From the NCBI RefSeq assembly GCF_018141445.1, contig NZ_CP058649.1:3119001-3183000 (forward strand): a stretch of DNA of 64,000 bases. Direction: 5' to 3'. Within the stretch, counting starts at the first letter, position 1, and every line of letters begins with the position of its first letter. Below, one piece after another: positions 54,185 through 63,067 of the stretch. The position numbers and the translations under genes were made by a program. The stretch is from Vallitalea pronyensis (GTDB lineage Bacteria > Bacillota > Clostridia > Lachnospirales > Vallitaleaceae). Below the pieces are notes generated by a model. The model was given only the letters and a program-made list of their open reading frames with translations, did no database searches and was not told the DNA's origin.

Positions 54185-57100
54185 ATGAAGTTTAATTTTA
54201 AGATACAACAATACCAGACTGATGCTGTTAGTGCAGTTGTTGATACATTTAACGGACAAAGTTATAACTCTGGTGCTAAGTATATACGTGATATAGGAAG
54301 AGTTATTCAAAAACAAGATCCTGTTCAGATGACATTTGGTTTAGAAGATGATTATGAAGAACTGGATGACTATGGATATAAGAATGAATTAGTTCAACTT
54401 TCTAAGAGTGACTTGTTTAGCAATATTATCGCAGTTCAGAACACAAGAAATATCAAACAAGATTCAAGTTTAGTTAGTGATATTGGTCGATGTGATTTAG
54501 ATATTGAGATGGAAACTGGTACAGGTAAAACATACGCATATATTAAAACTATGTTTGAACTAAATAAGAGATACGGATGGAGCAAATTTATAGTTGTCGT
54601 ACCATCTATTGCCATACGTGAAGGGGTTAATAAATCATTCCAGATTACAGAAGATCACTTTATGGAACATTACGGTAAAAAGGCTAGGTTTTTCATATAC
54701 AATAGCTCAAACTTGCATCAAATAGATGAATTCGCTAGTAGTGCAGGGATTAATGTAATGATTATAAATACTCAAGCCTTTACATCATCCTTAAAAGAAG
54801 GTGGTAAAAGTAAGGATAGCAGGATTATATATTCTAAACGAGATGAGTTTGCTTCAAGAAGGCCTATTGATGTAATTAAAGCAACTAATCCAATTCTCAT
54901 ATTGGATGAACCCCAGAAGATGACAGGTAAAGCGACTCAAAGTGCTTTGAAGAATTTTAATCCACTATTCACATTGAATTATTCTGCGACGCATAAAAAG
55001 AAAAATAACCTTATTTATGTGTTAGATGCTCTGGATGCATACAATAATAAATTGGTTAAAAAGATTGAAGTTAAAGGATTTGAAGTGAAAAACTTCAGAG
55101 GTACTGATAAGTATCTCTATTTAGAAAATATAATTCTATCTAGTAAAAAGCCGCCAATGGCTAGAATTGAACTTGAGATATTATATAAGAAGTCTATCAA
55201 CAGAGAGACTCGTATATTAGGTGTTGGTGATGATTTATATTTCATTTCTAATGAAATGGAACAGTATAAGGAAGGGTATACGGTACAATCTATAGATCCA
55301 ATTGACGGTACAGTGACATTTCTTAATGGTAATGTTATCCGAATGGGTAATGTGGTCGGTGATGTTTCAGAAAAAGATATTCGTAGAATTCAGATAAGAG
55401 AAACTATACAATCTCATTTCGAGAAAGAAGAAAAACTTTTTAAGTTGGGGATTAAGACGCTTTCTTTATTCTTCATTGATGAAGTGGCAAAATATAGGCA
55501 ATACGATGAAGTGGGAGAAGAAGCTGCAGGCGAGTACGCAAGAATGTTTGAGGAAGAATATAATTCTTTAGTTAGTGAATATATCAGACTTGATGGTGAT
55601 GAAGCCTATGTGAAATATCTTAAAGAAATAGGGACATCAGAAACGCATAATGGCTATTTTAGTATAGATAAAAAAGGATATAGCATCGATAGTAAAGTAA
55701 AGCGTGGACAGGAGTATTCTGATGATATTTCAGCATATGACTTGATTTTAAAAGATAAGGAGAGGTTGCTGAGTTTCCAAGAGCCAACAAGATTTATCTT
55801 TTCTCATTCTGCATTAAGAGAGGGATGGGATAACCCCAATGTATTCCAATTATGTACTTTGAAGCATTCAGAATCAACCACTTTAAAGCGTCAAGAGGTT
55901 GGTAGAGGTCTGAGATTATGCGTAGACAGTTCCGGTACAAGGATGGATAAAGATAATTTAGGTGATGCTGTTCACGATATTAATAAACTCACAGTCATTG
56001 CAAGTGAAAGCTATAAAGATTTTGTCACGGATCTTCAGAAACAAATTAAAGATGTGCTTTATGAAAGGCCTTCAAAGGCTTCTATCGACTATTTCACAAA
56101 TAGGAGCATTTATGTTGACGGTGAGCAAGTAACAATAAATTCTAAAGAAGCTACTGCAATATATCAGTACCTGGTAAGAAATGAATATATCGACGAAGAT
56201 GACTCTGTAACTGATGCTTATAGAACTGACCTTGAAAATAATACGCTTGCAGTGTTGCCTGAGAGTATCAAAGAAAAGTCAATAGCAATACACACTTTGA
56301 TTCAAGGGGTGTTTAATGAAAGCGTTCTTGACAGCATGATTGAAGATGCAAATAAGACTAAAATTGACGAGAACGAGCTGAATGAGAATTTCTTTAAGAA
56401 AGAGTTTCAGACGCTATGGAAGAGCATTAATCACAAGTATGCATATACTGCGCATTTTAAAAGTGAAGAGTTGATAAGGAATGCGATAAAGCATATTAAT
56501 GAGAAAATGTTCGTGTCTGAATTGAAGTATACAACAGCAATTGGACAGCAACATGAAGAACTGAATAGGAATCAGGTTCATGGAGGTACATCATTCTCTG
56601 GACCGAGGACAAGAACTCAAAAATTGGAGAGAGCTTTGTCTAGTGACATTAAATATGATTTGGTTGGCAAGATTGCAGCTGGTACAGTTTTAACAAGAAG
56701 AACGGTTGTTGAGATTCTTAAAGGCATTGATCAAATTAAGTTATATATGTTTAAACGTAATCCAGAGGAATTCATTTCTAAGGCAATCCTATTAATTAAT
56801 GAGCAGAAAGCTACCATGATTGTTGAACATATTCAATACAATAAAACAGAAGGTGAATATGATGCATCGATCTTCACGGCAGAAAAGCACTCACATAGTG
56901 TTGATAAAGCCTTTAAATCAACGAAGCATATCCAGGACTATGTATTTACTGATGGACTTGCAGAAAAGAGCGTTGAGAAACGTTTTGCAGAAGATTTAGA
57001 AGGTGCTGAGGAAGTATGTGTATATGCAAAGTTACCAAAAGGTTTTGCAATACCTACACCGGTAGGTAATTACTCTCCAGACTGGGCTATAGCCTTCAAT

Positions 57101-57373
57101 GAGGGTGCTGTTAAGCATGTCTATTTCATAGCAGAGACAAAAGGAACAATGGAAAGTCTTCAATTAAGACCGATTGAACAGGCTAAAATATCTTGTGCTA
57201 AAAAGTTGTTTAATGAAATATCTACTGATAATGTGAAGTACCATGATGTAGATAGTTATGAAACATTAATGGAGATTGTGAATTCAGATATCTTTGATCA
57301 CAAGAAAGATAATGTGTTTGAGTACGTTAATGAGCCTAATAATGGTGATATAAGTAAAGTAGCAGAAGAATAG
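54185..57373 (+). CDS. type III restriction enzyme helicase-nuclease (Res)
   Basis: A 1062-aa protein. DLDIEMETGTGKTYAYIKTM is Walker A (about residue 105), ILILDEPQKMTGKATQSALK is motif II of DEPQ type as in other Res proteins, and TLNYSATHKKKNNLIYVLDA is motif III. A helicase C part contains FIFSHSALREGWDNPNVF. The C-terminal nuclease has PVGNYSPDWAIAF (about residue 965) and FIAETKGTMES (about 983), the PD-ExK residues. With Mod it cuts unmethylated DNA after ATP-driven translocation. ATG follows GGAGG. Its stop directly abuts the ydbC remnant. Confidence 0.93.
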   Translation: MKFNFKIQQYQTDAVSAVVDTFNGQSYNSGAKYIRDIGRVIQKQDPVQMTFGLEDDYEELDDYGYKNELVQLSKSDLFSNIIAVQNTRNIKQDSSLVSDIGRCDLDIEMETGTGKTYAYIKTMFELNKRYGWSKFIVVVPSIAIREGVNKSFQITEDHFMEHYGKKARFFIYNSSNLHQIDEFASSAGINVMIINTQAFTSSLKEGGKSKDSRIIYSKRDEFASRRPIDVIKATNPILILDEPQKMTGKATQSALKNFNPLFTLNYSATHKKKNNLIYVLDALDAYNNKLVKKIEVKGFEVKNFRGTDKYLYLENIILSSKKPPMARIELEILYKKSINRETRILGVGDDLYFISNEMEQYKEGYTVQSIDPIDGTVTFLNGNVIRMGNVVGDVSEKDIRRIQIRETIQSHFEKEEKLFKLGIKTLSLFFIDEVAKYRQYDEVGEEAAGEYARMFEEEYNSLVSEYIRLDGDEAYVKYLKEIGTSETHNGYFSIDKKGYSIDSKVKRGQEYSDDISAYDLILKDKERLLSFQEPTRFIFSHSALREGWDNPNVFQLCTLKHSESTTLKRQEVGRGLRLCVDSSGTRMDKDNLGDAVHDINKLTVIASESYKDFVTDLQKQIKDVLYERPSKASIDYFTNRSIYVDGEQVTINSKEATAIYQYLVRNEYIDEDDSVTDAYRTDLENNTLAVLPESIKEKSIAIHTLIQGVFNESVLDSMIEDANKTKIDENELNENFFKKEFQTLWKSINHKYAYTAHFKSEELIRNAIKHINEKMFVSELKYTTAIGQQHEELNRNQVHGGTSFSGPRTRTQKLERALSSDIKYDLVGKIAAGTVLTRRTVVEILKGIDQIKLYMFKRNPEEFISKAILLINEQKATMIVEHIQYNKTEGEYDASIFTAEKHSHSVDKAFKSTKHIQDYVFTDGLAEKSVEKRFAEDLEGAEEVCVYAKLPKGFAIPTPVGNYSPDWAIAFNEGAVKHVYFIAETKGTMESLQLRPIEQAKISCAKKLFNEISTDNVKYHDVDSYETLMEIVNSDIFDHKKDNVFEYVNEPNNGDISKVAEE

Positions 57374-57374
57374 T

Positions 57375-57485
57375 CACAATTTTAAAGAGTGGGCACCAGA
57401 AGATAAAAAGATGGGTAAAGGTGTTACCTTATCACTAGAAGAAGCCCAAGCTTTAAAGAAAATATTAAATGAGATGGATATTTAA
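57375..57485 (+). pseudogene. 3' remnant of a YdbC/PC4-like ssDNA-binding protein gene
   Basis: The frame from 57375 to TAA 57483-57485 reads FKEWAPEDKKMGKGVTLSLE then EAQALKKILNEMDI. The APEDKKMGKGVTLS core matches my memory of the YdbC (PC4-like) C-terminus. The N-terminal half and a start codon are missing, and the homology begins within a few bases of the res stop. No N-terminal half was found at the other edge of the island. Confidence 0.65.
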
Positions 57486-57657
57486 CTTTACCCTAGATAA
57501 TCTCAATTAATGAGGTGTTTACAGTCCCTTTTTCGGTTCATAAGTAAATAAAGTTTGCAACACTCAGCAGTCGGAAAATAGACCGCCCCTTTTTCCCTTG
57601 TTGCAGTAAAACTGCAGTATTTTAAAGGATAATTAGAAAATCTACAAATAAAAGAAG

Positions 57658-57695
57658 TGCTAGAACCCTGTCTATACTGGGTTCTAGCATTTTTC
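57658..57695. terminator. terminator between the island and ychF
   Basis: TGCTAGAACCC (57658-57668) pairs with GGGTTCTAGCA (57679-57689) perfectly, followed by TTTTTCTTT on the plus strand. The minus-strand side is also T-rich, so it may serve ychF as well. Confidence 0.85.
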
Positions 57696-57719
57696 TTTAT
57701 TTTAATCTCTACGATTTCA

Positions 57720-57734
57720 TTTACACGTTAAATC
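57720..57734. repeat. right direct repeat at the 3' end of ychF (candidate attR)
   Basis: TTTACACGTTAAATC, complement of the last codons (R-F-N-V) and stop of ychF. Identical to 48000-48014. Confidence 0.68.
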
Positions 57735-58818
57735 TAAACAACATTACATCCCCATCTTGAACCACATAATCTTTACCTTCAACACCGACTAACCCTTTTT
57801 CTTTGGCAGCTGTATAAGTGCCTGACGCCATAAGTTCTTCATATTTTACCACTTCAGCTCGGATAAATCCTTTCTCAAAGTCTGTATGAATTTTACCAGC
57901 GGCTCCAGGTGCTTTGGTACCTTTTGTGATGGTCCAGGCTCTTGTTTCTTTTGGACCAGCAGTTAAATAACTAATGAGACCAAGAAGGCTGTAACTAGCT
58001 CGAATCAATTTCTCAAGACCAGCATCTGTAATCCCAAGATCTTCTAGGAACATGGCACGTTCATCGTCATCAAGTTCGGAGATTTCTTCTTCAATTTTAG
58101 CACAGACAACAAAGGCTTCTGATTTTTCTTCTTTGGCTAGAGCTCTTACAGCTTGTACATGATTGTTGCTTGCGCCATCGTCCTCAAGGTCATCTTCTGT
58201 CACGTTGGTAGCATAGATGACTGGCTTATATGTAAGCAAGTTAAGAGATTGGACAAATCGCTCATCTTCTACCGTATGCCATTCAAGAGCTCTGGCTGGC
58301 ATACCTTCTTCCAATGTGTCTTTTAATTTTTTTAATATAACCAGTTCAGCGGCTAAAGATTTATCACCTTTTAGAGACTTGGTTGTTTTTGCGATTCGAC
58401 GCTCAAGAATCTCCACATCGGAGAAAATAAGTTCAAGGTTAATGGTTTCTATGTCACGAATGGGGTCTACAGAACCGTCTACGTGCACCACATTATCGTC
58501 TTCAAAGCAACGAACAACGTGAACGATAGCGTCAACTTCACGGATGTTGGATAAAAACTTATTACCGAGACCTTCACCTTTACTTGCTCCTTTTACGAGT
58601 CCAGCAATATCAACGAACTCAATGGCAGCAGGTATAATTTTCTCTGAATCATAGATGGCTGCTAAGTGTTCAAGGCGGGAATCAGGCACTGTTACAATAC
58701 CAACATTTGGATCAATGGTACAGAAGGGATAATTGGCCGATTCTGCTCCTGCTTTTGTTAATGAATTAAATAAGGTACTCTTACCTACATTTGGTAAACC
58801 TACTATTCCTAGCTTCAT
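57721..58818 (-). CDS. ychF: YchF/Ola1-type P-loop ATPase
   Basis: A 365-aa conserved Obg-like ATPase that binds ribosomes. G1 is [18 protein letters not shown] at residues 6-23. [20 protein letters not shown] is G3, [12 protein letters not shown] replaces the G4 motif as in this ATP-preferring family, and the TGS domain covers about 280-365 ([20 protein letters not shown]). The final four codons and stop form one copy of the direct repeat flanking the upstream defence island, so the coding sequence is intact after the insertion. Confidence 0.97.
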   Translation of the reverse strand: MKLGIVGLPNVGKSTLFNSLTKAGAESANYPFCTIDPNVGIVTVPDSRLEHLAAIYDSEKIIPAAIEFVDIAGLVKGASKGEGLGNKFLSNIREVDAIVHVVRCFEDDNVVHVDGSVDPIRDIETINLELIFSDVEILERRIAKTTKSLKGDKSLAAELVILKKLKDTLEEGMPARALEWHTVEDERFVQSLNLLTYKPVIYATNVTEDDLEDDGASNNHVQAVRALAKEEKSEAFVVCAKIEEEISELDDDERAMFLEDLGITDAGLEKLIRASYSLLGLISYLTAGPKETRAWTITKGTKAPGAAGKIHTDFEKGFIRAEVVKYEELMASGTYTAAKEKGLVGVEGKDYVVQDGDVMLFRFNV

Positions 58819-59018
58819 ATGTTGTCTTCCTTCCTATTTAAATAAGAGAGGGGATAATTCATGCTCTTCTCTTATGTTTTGCATACGATAAAACGCTTCA
58901 CACTGCTGTTATTATAAATTTTTTATGGTCATGTTGTCAACACAAATTTATATTCAACGAAAGTCAATATGTACTCTACAAAGTTACAAAGAGAAGGCTG
59001 GTCTTATAAGATAAGAAA

Positions 59019-59051
59019 AGAGCTGCTAACCAATATGTTTAACAGCTCTTG
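59019..59051 (-). terminator. terminator after the 57-aa gene
   Basis: AAGAGCTGCTAA pairs with TTAACAGCTCTT with one mismatch. On the minus strand it is followed by T-rich sequence. Confidence 0.68.
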
Positions 59052-59059
59052 TGTACTCA

Positions 59060-59233
59060 TTATTTTTTACTCATGGCTTTACCGATTAACCAACCTTGTA
59101 AAAAGCATGCAAATGCCACGATTAGTGTTGTTTTCTTAATATCAAATTCCAGTAAACTTGTTTCTTCTGAATCTTTGGATGTGTGTTTTTCTCCAACCCG
59201 ATGATGGGGACGACGATGTTTAGATCTTTTCAT
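59060..59233 (-). CDS. small membrane protein, 57 aa
   Basis: A basic, His- and Arg-rich N-terminus (MKRSKHRRPHHRVGEKHTSK) is followed by one membrane helix (KTTLIVAFACFLQGWLIGKA). GGAGG lies 8 bases before ATG. A hairpin follows the stop on the same strand. No homologue is recognised. Confidence 0.6.
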   Translation of the reverse strand: MKRSKHRRPHHRVGEKHTSKDSEETSLLEFDIKKTTLIVAFACFLQGWLIGKAMSKK

Positions 59234-59640
59234 AAATATTTTCCTCCAGTCTATGTTTTACGAACCAATTACTTGCTTATACTAGTATGACACAAACCTA
59301 TTAAAAATAATCACGAACATTGCATATTAAGGAAATACAGATATAACCTAATATACAATATCTGGATGCGTAATTAATAAATGAACAGATGCAAGAGAGT
59401 TTTGAGTTCGGTGTAATGTAACACGAGGTATTAATCATTAAGCTCAATACATTATAGGTATTGTCATGCTATATGGCACAATTAAGCAAGATGTCAGAAT
59501 GGGCTAAATGCGCATTCTACAGCATCCTGTCTATATATGTCGTATAAAAAAATGTTATGATAAATGTAGGCGAAAAGTTTGCATTTTATAAGAATATACT
59601 ATATTATATTTGTAATATGATTATTTATGGAGGAATGAAA
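59234..59640. other. gene-free interval before lgt
   Basis: About 400 bases with no supported coding frame. Weak inverted repeats are present (for example AGAATG near 59496 with CATTCT near 59513), but no terminator or riboswitch that I recognise. Confidence 0.35.
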
Positions 59641-60498
59641 ATGAACGTAGCACCGGACATCATGTTTCCAAGCTTAGGTATTGAAATCAATGATATTAAT
59701 CCAGTTGCATTTAGTGTATTTGGCGTAGATGTATATTGGTATGGTTTGATTATTGGGCTTGGAATACTTGCAGGATTATTTATAGCACGACATTTGGGAA
59801 AAAAAGTAGGTATTGACGAGAACTTATACCCTGATTTTTTAATTTATGCATTAATCGTTTCTGTTGTCTTTGCAAGGTTGTACTATGTTGCCTTTTCTTG
59901 GGACGAGTATAAGAACGATTTGATGAAGATATTTGCTTTCAGGGAAGGTGGGCTTGCCATCTATGGCGCGGTCATTGGAGCAGTCATTACTCTGATCATA
60001 TTTTCTAAGTTTAAAAAAGTTGATTTCTGGAATTTTGCCGATTCAGCTGCACCAGGCTTAATACTAGGCCAAAGTATTGGTAGATGGGGAAATTTCGTAA
60101 ACATGGAAGCCTTTGGTGGATATACAGAGAATCCATTGGCGATGATGTTAAAACGATCGGAAGCCAAATATGTACCAATGCAAGTATTAGAGAAGATTAA
60201 AACAGTAAGTGGCGTAGAGTACATACAAGTGCATCCTACATTCTTATATGAGTCAGTATGGAATCTTGCGGTGTTAATTCTAATGCTTGTTTATTACAAA
60301 CATCGAAAATTTAAAGGGGAAATTTTCGCATTGTATTTGCTTGGCTATGGTTTAGGAAGAGTTTGGATTGAAGGTCTACGCACGGACCAACTGCTTATTG
60401 GAAACACTGGTATTCCAGCATCACAATTGCTAGCAGGCGTACTTATAGTAGTATCATTAGTGTATATCATAATCATGAGGAGGAAATGTACTAGATAA
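59641..60498 (+). CDS. lgt: prolipoprotein diacylglyceryl transferase
   Basis: A 285-aa inner-membrane enzyme that adds diacylglycerol to the lipobox Cys of lipoproteins such as the two TctC proteins encoded nearby. Seven helices are expected; conserved parts include FREGGLAIYGAVIGAVIT, LGQSIGRWGNFVNMEAFGG (catalytic region) and VHPTFLYESVWNL. The frame is open upstream to 59557, but ATG at 59641 has GGAGG 7 bases upstream and matches family length. A Spo0E-like ORF follows within 55 bases. Confidence 0.95.
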   Translation: MNVAPDIMFPSLGIEINDINPVAFSVFGVDVYWYGLIIGLGILAGLFIARHLGKKVGIDENLYPDFLIYALIVSVVFARLYYVAFSWDEYKNDLMKIFAFREGGLAIYGAVIGAVITLIIFSKFKKVDFWNFADSAAPGLILGQSIGRWGNFVNMEAFGGYTENPLAMMLKRSEAKYVPMQVLEKIKTVSGVEYIQVHPTFLYESVWNLAVLILMLVYYKHRKFKGEIFALYLLGYGLGRVWIEGLRTDQLLIGNTGIPASQLLAGVLIVVSLVYIIIMRRKCTR

Positions 60499-60549
60499 CG
60501 AATGCATGCATCTTAGAGAAAGAAAGCAAATAGCTAAGGGGAATGAGAT

Positions 60550-60708
60550 ATGCAGAATTACAATATCGAAAAGCTAAGGGAAATTCTTGACGAATTAATT
60601 GCTTGCAAGGCCGATCAACAAGAAATATATAAGGTAAGTGTAGAACTTGATAAATTAATCGAAGGGTATTATGTAGAAGCAAATATAGGTGAAAAACAAT
60701 ATCTGTGA
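60550..60708 (+). CDS. Spo0E-like aspartyl-phosphatase peptide
   Basis: A 52-aa protein with NIEKLREILDELIACKADQQ, then VSVELDKLIEGYYVEA. The VSVELDKLI segment is the SxELD signature of the Spo0E family. These two-helix peptides dephosphorylate Spo0A-P and delay sporulation in Bacillus. AAGGGGA precedes ATG. It lies between lgt and the mraZ promoter. Family call by motif only. Confidence 0.78.
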   Translation: MQNYNIEKLREILDELIACKADQQEIYKVSVELDKLIEGYYVEANIGEKQYL

Positions 60709-60976
60709 TACGCATTACCGTAAGAATCTCGAATAAAAGTTCTATTGATAATGACTATAGGTCTTAAGGCTTACAAAGTGACAATAGTGTAAGCGTTAAT
60801 AACTATATGTTTGAAGAATATATAAATACTATGGGTTTGATGAGAAAAATATTGTATGATTTATACAATAAATAGGGGCTGTATCTTATTTTTTTTGTCA
60901 AAGCATTCGTTTAACATGATTAGTAATTAATGAGAATAAGTAATAATGCATAAAAAAGTGAATTTAAAGCGTGTGG

Positions 60977-61014
60977 AATAACAGATTAATTCGTATAATC
61001 TGTTATTTTTTTTT
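60977..61014 (+). terminator. terminator upstream of mraZ
   Basis: AATAACAGATTA (60977-60988) pairs perfectly with TAATCTGTTATT (60996-61007), followed by eight or more T. It separates lgt-spo0E-like transcription from the dcw cluster. Confidence 0.88.
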
Positions 61015-61024
61015 GTCCAAATAC

Positions 61025-61053
61025 TTGAAAAATTTTCTCCTATATACTAAAAT
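61025..61053 (+). promoter_or_regulatory. promoter of the mraZ-rsmH cluster
   Basis: TTGAAA (61025-61030), a 17-base spacer and TAAAAT (61048-61053). Confidence 0.75.
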
Positions 61054-61060
61054 ATGGGTA

Positions 61061-61100
61061 TGGGTGGTAGAAAGTGGTAGATAGTGGAGGAAAGTGGTAG
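61061..61100 (+). promoter_or_regulatory. MraZ-box: four 10-bp direct repeats
   Basis: Four tandem units of the form xxxGTGGTAG/xxxGTGGAGG (61061, 61071, 61081, 61091). The 10-bp period and GTGG core are what MraZ binds in other bacteria; here they lie just after the -10 box, so MraZ probably represses its own cluster. Confidence 0.88.
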
Positions 61101-61135
61101 ATTCCTAAAACACCCTAAAAGTGCAGGTGAAGATT

Positions 61136-61567
61136 ATGTTTATAGGCGAATATAAACATTCCATTGATGATAAAGGACGATTAATTGTGCCTGCAAAATT
61201 CAGGTCTCTACTTGGTGAGGCTTTTTATATCACAAAAGGTTTCGATCAATGTATCTTTGTTTATACAGAAGACGAATGGAATAAATTCATTGAAAAACTA
61301 AATAATAATCCTATGAAGAAAAAAGATGCAAGAAGGATTCAACGTTTCTTTATTGCATCAGCTACAGAGTGTATGTTGGACAAGCAAGGTAGAATACTCA
61401 TTCCTTCGCATCTTAGAGACTATTCCGAGATAGAAAAAGAAGTGATACTCATTGGTGTATCTAATCGTGTAGAGATATGGTCCAAGGAAAATTGGGAAGC
61501 TTATAATGAAGATGATGATTTGGATATTAGTGATTTAGCTGAAGACATGGAAGATCTAGATATATAA
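61136..61567 (+). CDS. mraZ: MraZ transcriptional regulator
   Basis: A 143-aa AbrB-like DNA-binding protein. Two MraZ repeats: IGEYKHSIDDKGRLIVPAKF near residue 3 and ECMLDKQGRILIPSHLRDYS near 79. The acidic tail after 125 is longer than usual. It represses the dcw cluster through the adjacent repeats. ATG at 61136 with AGGTGA 5 bases upstream is preferred to GTG at 61121. Confidence 0.96.
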   Translation: MFIGEYKHSIDDKGRLIVPAKFRSLLGEAFYITKGFDQCIFVYTEDEWNKFIEKLNNNPMKKKDARRIQRFFIASATECMLDKQGRILIPSHLRDYSEIEKEVILIGVSNRVEIWSKENWEAYNEDDDLDISDLAEDMEDLDI

Positions 61568-61605
61568 AATAAATCATTTATGAAGATTAGAAGAGAGGGT
61601 TTCAC

Positions 61606-62559
61606 ATGGCATTTGAACACAAATCAGTACTACTAGACGAATGCATAGAAGGATTACACATACAACCAGACGGTATCTATATGGATGGAACTTTAGGTGG
61701 AGCTGGACATGCCTATGCCATATGCAGACATCTTAGTAAGGAAGGATTACTTATTGGAATTGATCAAGATGAAAATGCCATTGAAGCAAGCACAAAACAT
61801 TTAGAACCATTTGGAGACATTGTTAGAATTCACCGTGCTAATTTCTCAGAGTTTGAAGACGTGTTAGAGCAAGAAAATATTAAGAAGGTTGATGGCATTT
61901 TGTTAGACTTAGGTGTATCATCCCATCAACTGGATACAGCTGAAAGAGGATTTTCGTATATGCAGGAAGCACCACTGGATATGCGTATGGATAGAAGGCA
62001 AGATAAGACTGCCGCTGATATTGTTAACACCTATTCATCGGAAGAACTTTTCAAAGTTATTCGAACATACGGTGAAGAGAAATGGGCTTCAAGAATCGTT
62101 AAGAACATTATAGAGGCAAGGGAAGAAAAACCAATTAAAACCACGTATGACCTTGTTGAAATCATAAAAAAGTCAATACCTAGAAAAGCAGCTGTCAAAG
62201 GTGGACATCCAGCAAAACGGACTTTTCAAGCCATAAGAATTGAATTAAATCGTGAATTAACAGTGATTAAAGACACCCTGGACGACATGGTAGAACGACT
62301 GAATGATGGAGGAAGACTTTGCGTTATTACTTTCCATTCCCTAGAAGATAGAATAGTAAAGAATATTTTCAAAAACCATCAGAATCCTTGCACATGCCCG
62401 CCAGACTTTCCTATTTGCGTATGCAATAAGAAGCCGAAGGGTAAAATGATAACAAGAAAACCCATAACAGCAACTCAGCTAGAACTTGACAATAATTCAC
62501 GCTCTAAAAGTGCTAAGTTGAGAATATTTGAAAAAAATGAGGGGGATGTAAATGCGTAA
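61606..62559 (+). CDS. rsmH: 16S rRNA (cytosine-1402-N4) methyltransferase
   Basis: A 317-aa AdoMet-dependent methyltransferase. [20 protein letters not shown] opens it, [15 protein letters not shown] is motif [21 protein letters not shown] is motif IV, and [15 protein letters not shown] is near residue 245. Followed by a Cys-rich loop ([12 protein letters not shown]). Standard dcw partner of mraZ. Its last 8 bases overlap the next gene. Confidence 0.97.
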   Translation: MAFEHKSVLLDECIEGLHIQPDGIYMDGTLGGAGHAYAICRHLSKEGLLIGIDQDENAIEASTKHLEPFGDIVRIHRANFSEFEDVLEQENIKKVDGILLDLGVSSHQLDTAERGFSYMQEAPLDMRMDRRQDKTAADIVNTYSSEELFKVIRTYGEEKWASRIVKNIIEAREEKPIKTTYDLVEIIKKSIPRKAAVKGGHPAKRTFQAIRIELNRELTVIKDTLDDMVERLNDGGRLCVITFHSLEDRIVKNIFKNHQNPCTCPPDFPICVCNKKPKGKMITRKPITATQLELDNNSRSKSAKLRIFEKNEGDVNA

Positions 62560-63061
62560 CGAAAACCGTAGAAGCAATCAAATGTACATTGTTGGTAGTA
62601 ACGCTACCAAGTTAAACACCTATACAGAATCTCACACAACAAATGAAGAACACGTTGTAAGAAAAGTAAGTCCTCGCCAAGTAAGACGTCCATACAAGTA
62701 CAAAATGAAACTGGTCTGTTTGTTGGCTGTCACCATGGTCATGTGCATTGTCATGGTGAAATCCCAATTAACAGTGACTGCAATAAGTGAAGACATAGCA
62801 GACTTACAAAATGACTTAAATAGTTACATAAAGAAAAATAGTCTTATTACCGAAAACATAAGCAATAATGTGAAGTTAGAAACTGTTTATGAAATTGCGA
62901 CAACAAGACTGGGTATGGTTATGCCTAACCAAAACCAAATCAGTAAAATAAGCGTAAAAAAAGGCAGCTATACACAACAGTTTGCAGATATAGAAGCACC
63001 TGCTCAAGAACAAGAAGCTGTTAGCAATATACTTGGTTTTATTTTATCCAATCAAAGGTGA
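62552..63061 (+). CDS. FtsL-like septum protein
   Basis: A 169-aa single-pass membrane protein. A basic N-terminus of about 55 residues is followed by a helix [20 protein letters not shown] (about 54-73), then a coiled coil ([20 protein letters not shown]) with [20 protein letters not shown], as in FtsL of Firmicutes. It recruits FtsB and PBPs to the septum. GAGGGGG precedes ATG, and it overlaps rsmH, so it is translationally coupled. Confidence 0.85.
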   Translation: MRNENRRSNQMYIVGSNATKLNTYTESHTTNEEHVVRKVSPRQVRRPYKYKMKLVCLLAVTMVMCIVMVKSQLTVTAISEDIADLQNDLNSYIKKNSLITENISNNVKLETVYEIATTRLGMVMPNQNQISKISVKKGSYTQQFADIEAPAQEQEAVSNILGFILSNQR

Positions 63062-63067
63062 TGAAAG

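Larger units (their letters stand above)
48000..57734. mobile_element. putative defence island inserted at the 3' end of ychF
   Basis: The interval is bounded by 15-bp direct repeats TTTACACGTTAAATC at 48000-48014 and 57720-57734; the right copy is the end of ychF. It carries the HTH gene, helicase, DUF4391, Mod and Res genes and the remnant of a ydbC-like gene. No integrase, transposase or tRNA is seen, so the insertion would rely on a lost or external recombinase. Left of the island, an orphan terminator faces the right way for ychF. Insertion is an inference from these features. Confidence 0.58.
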
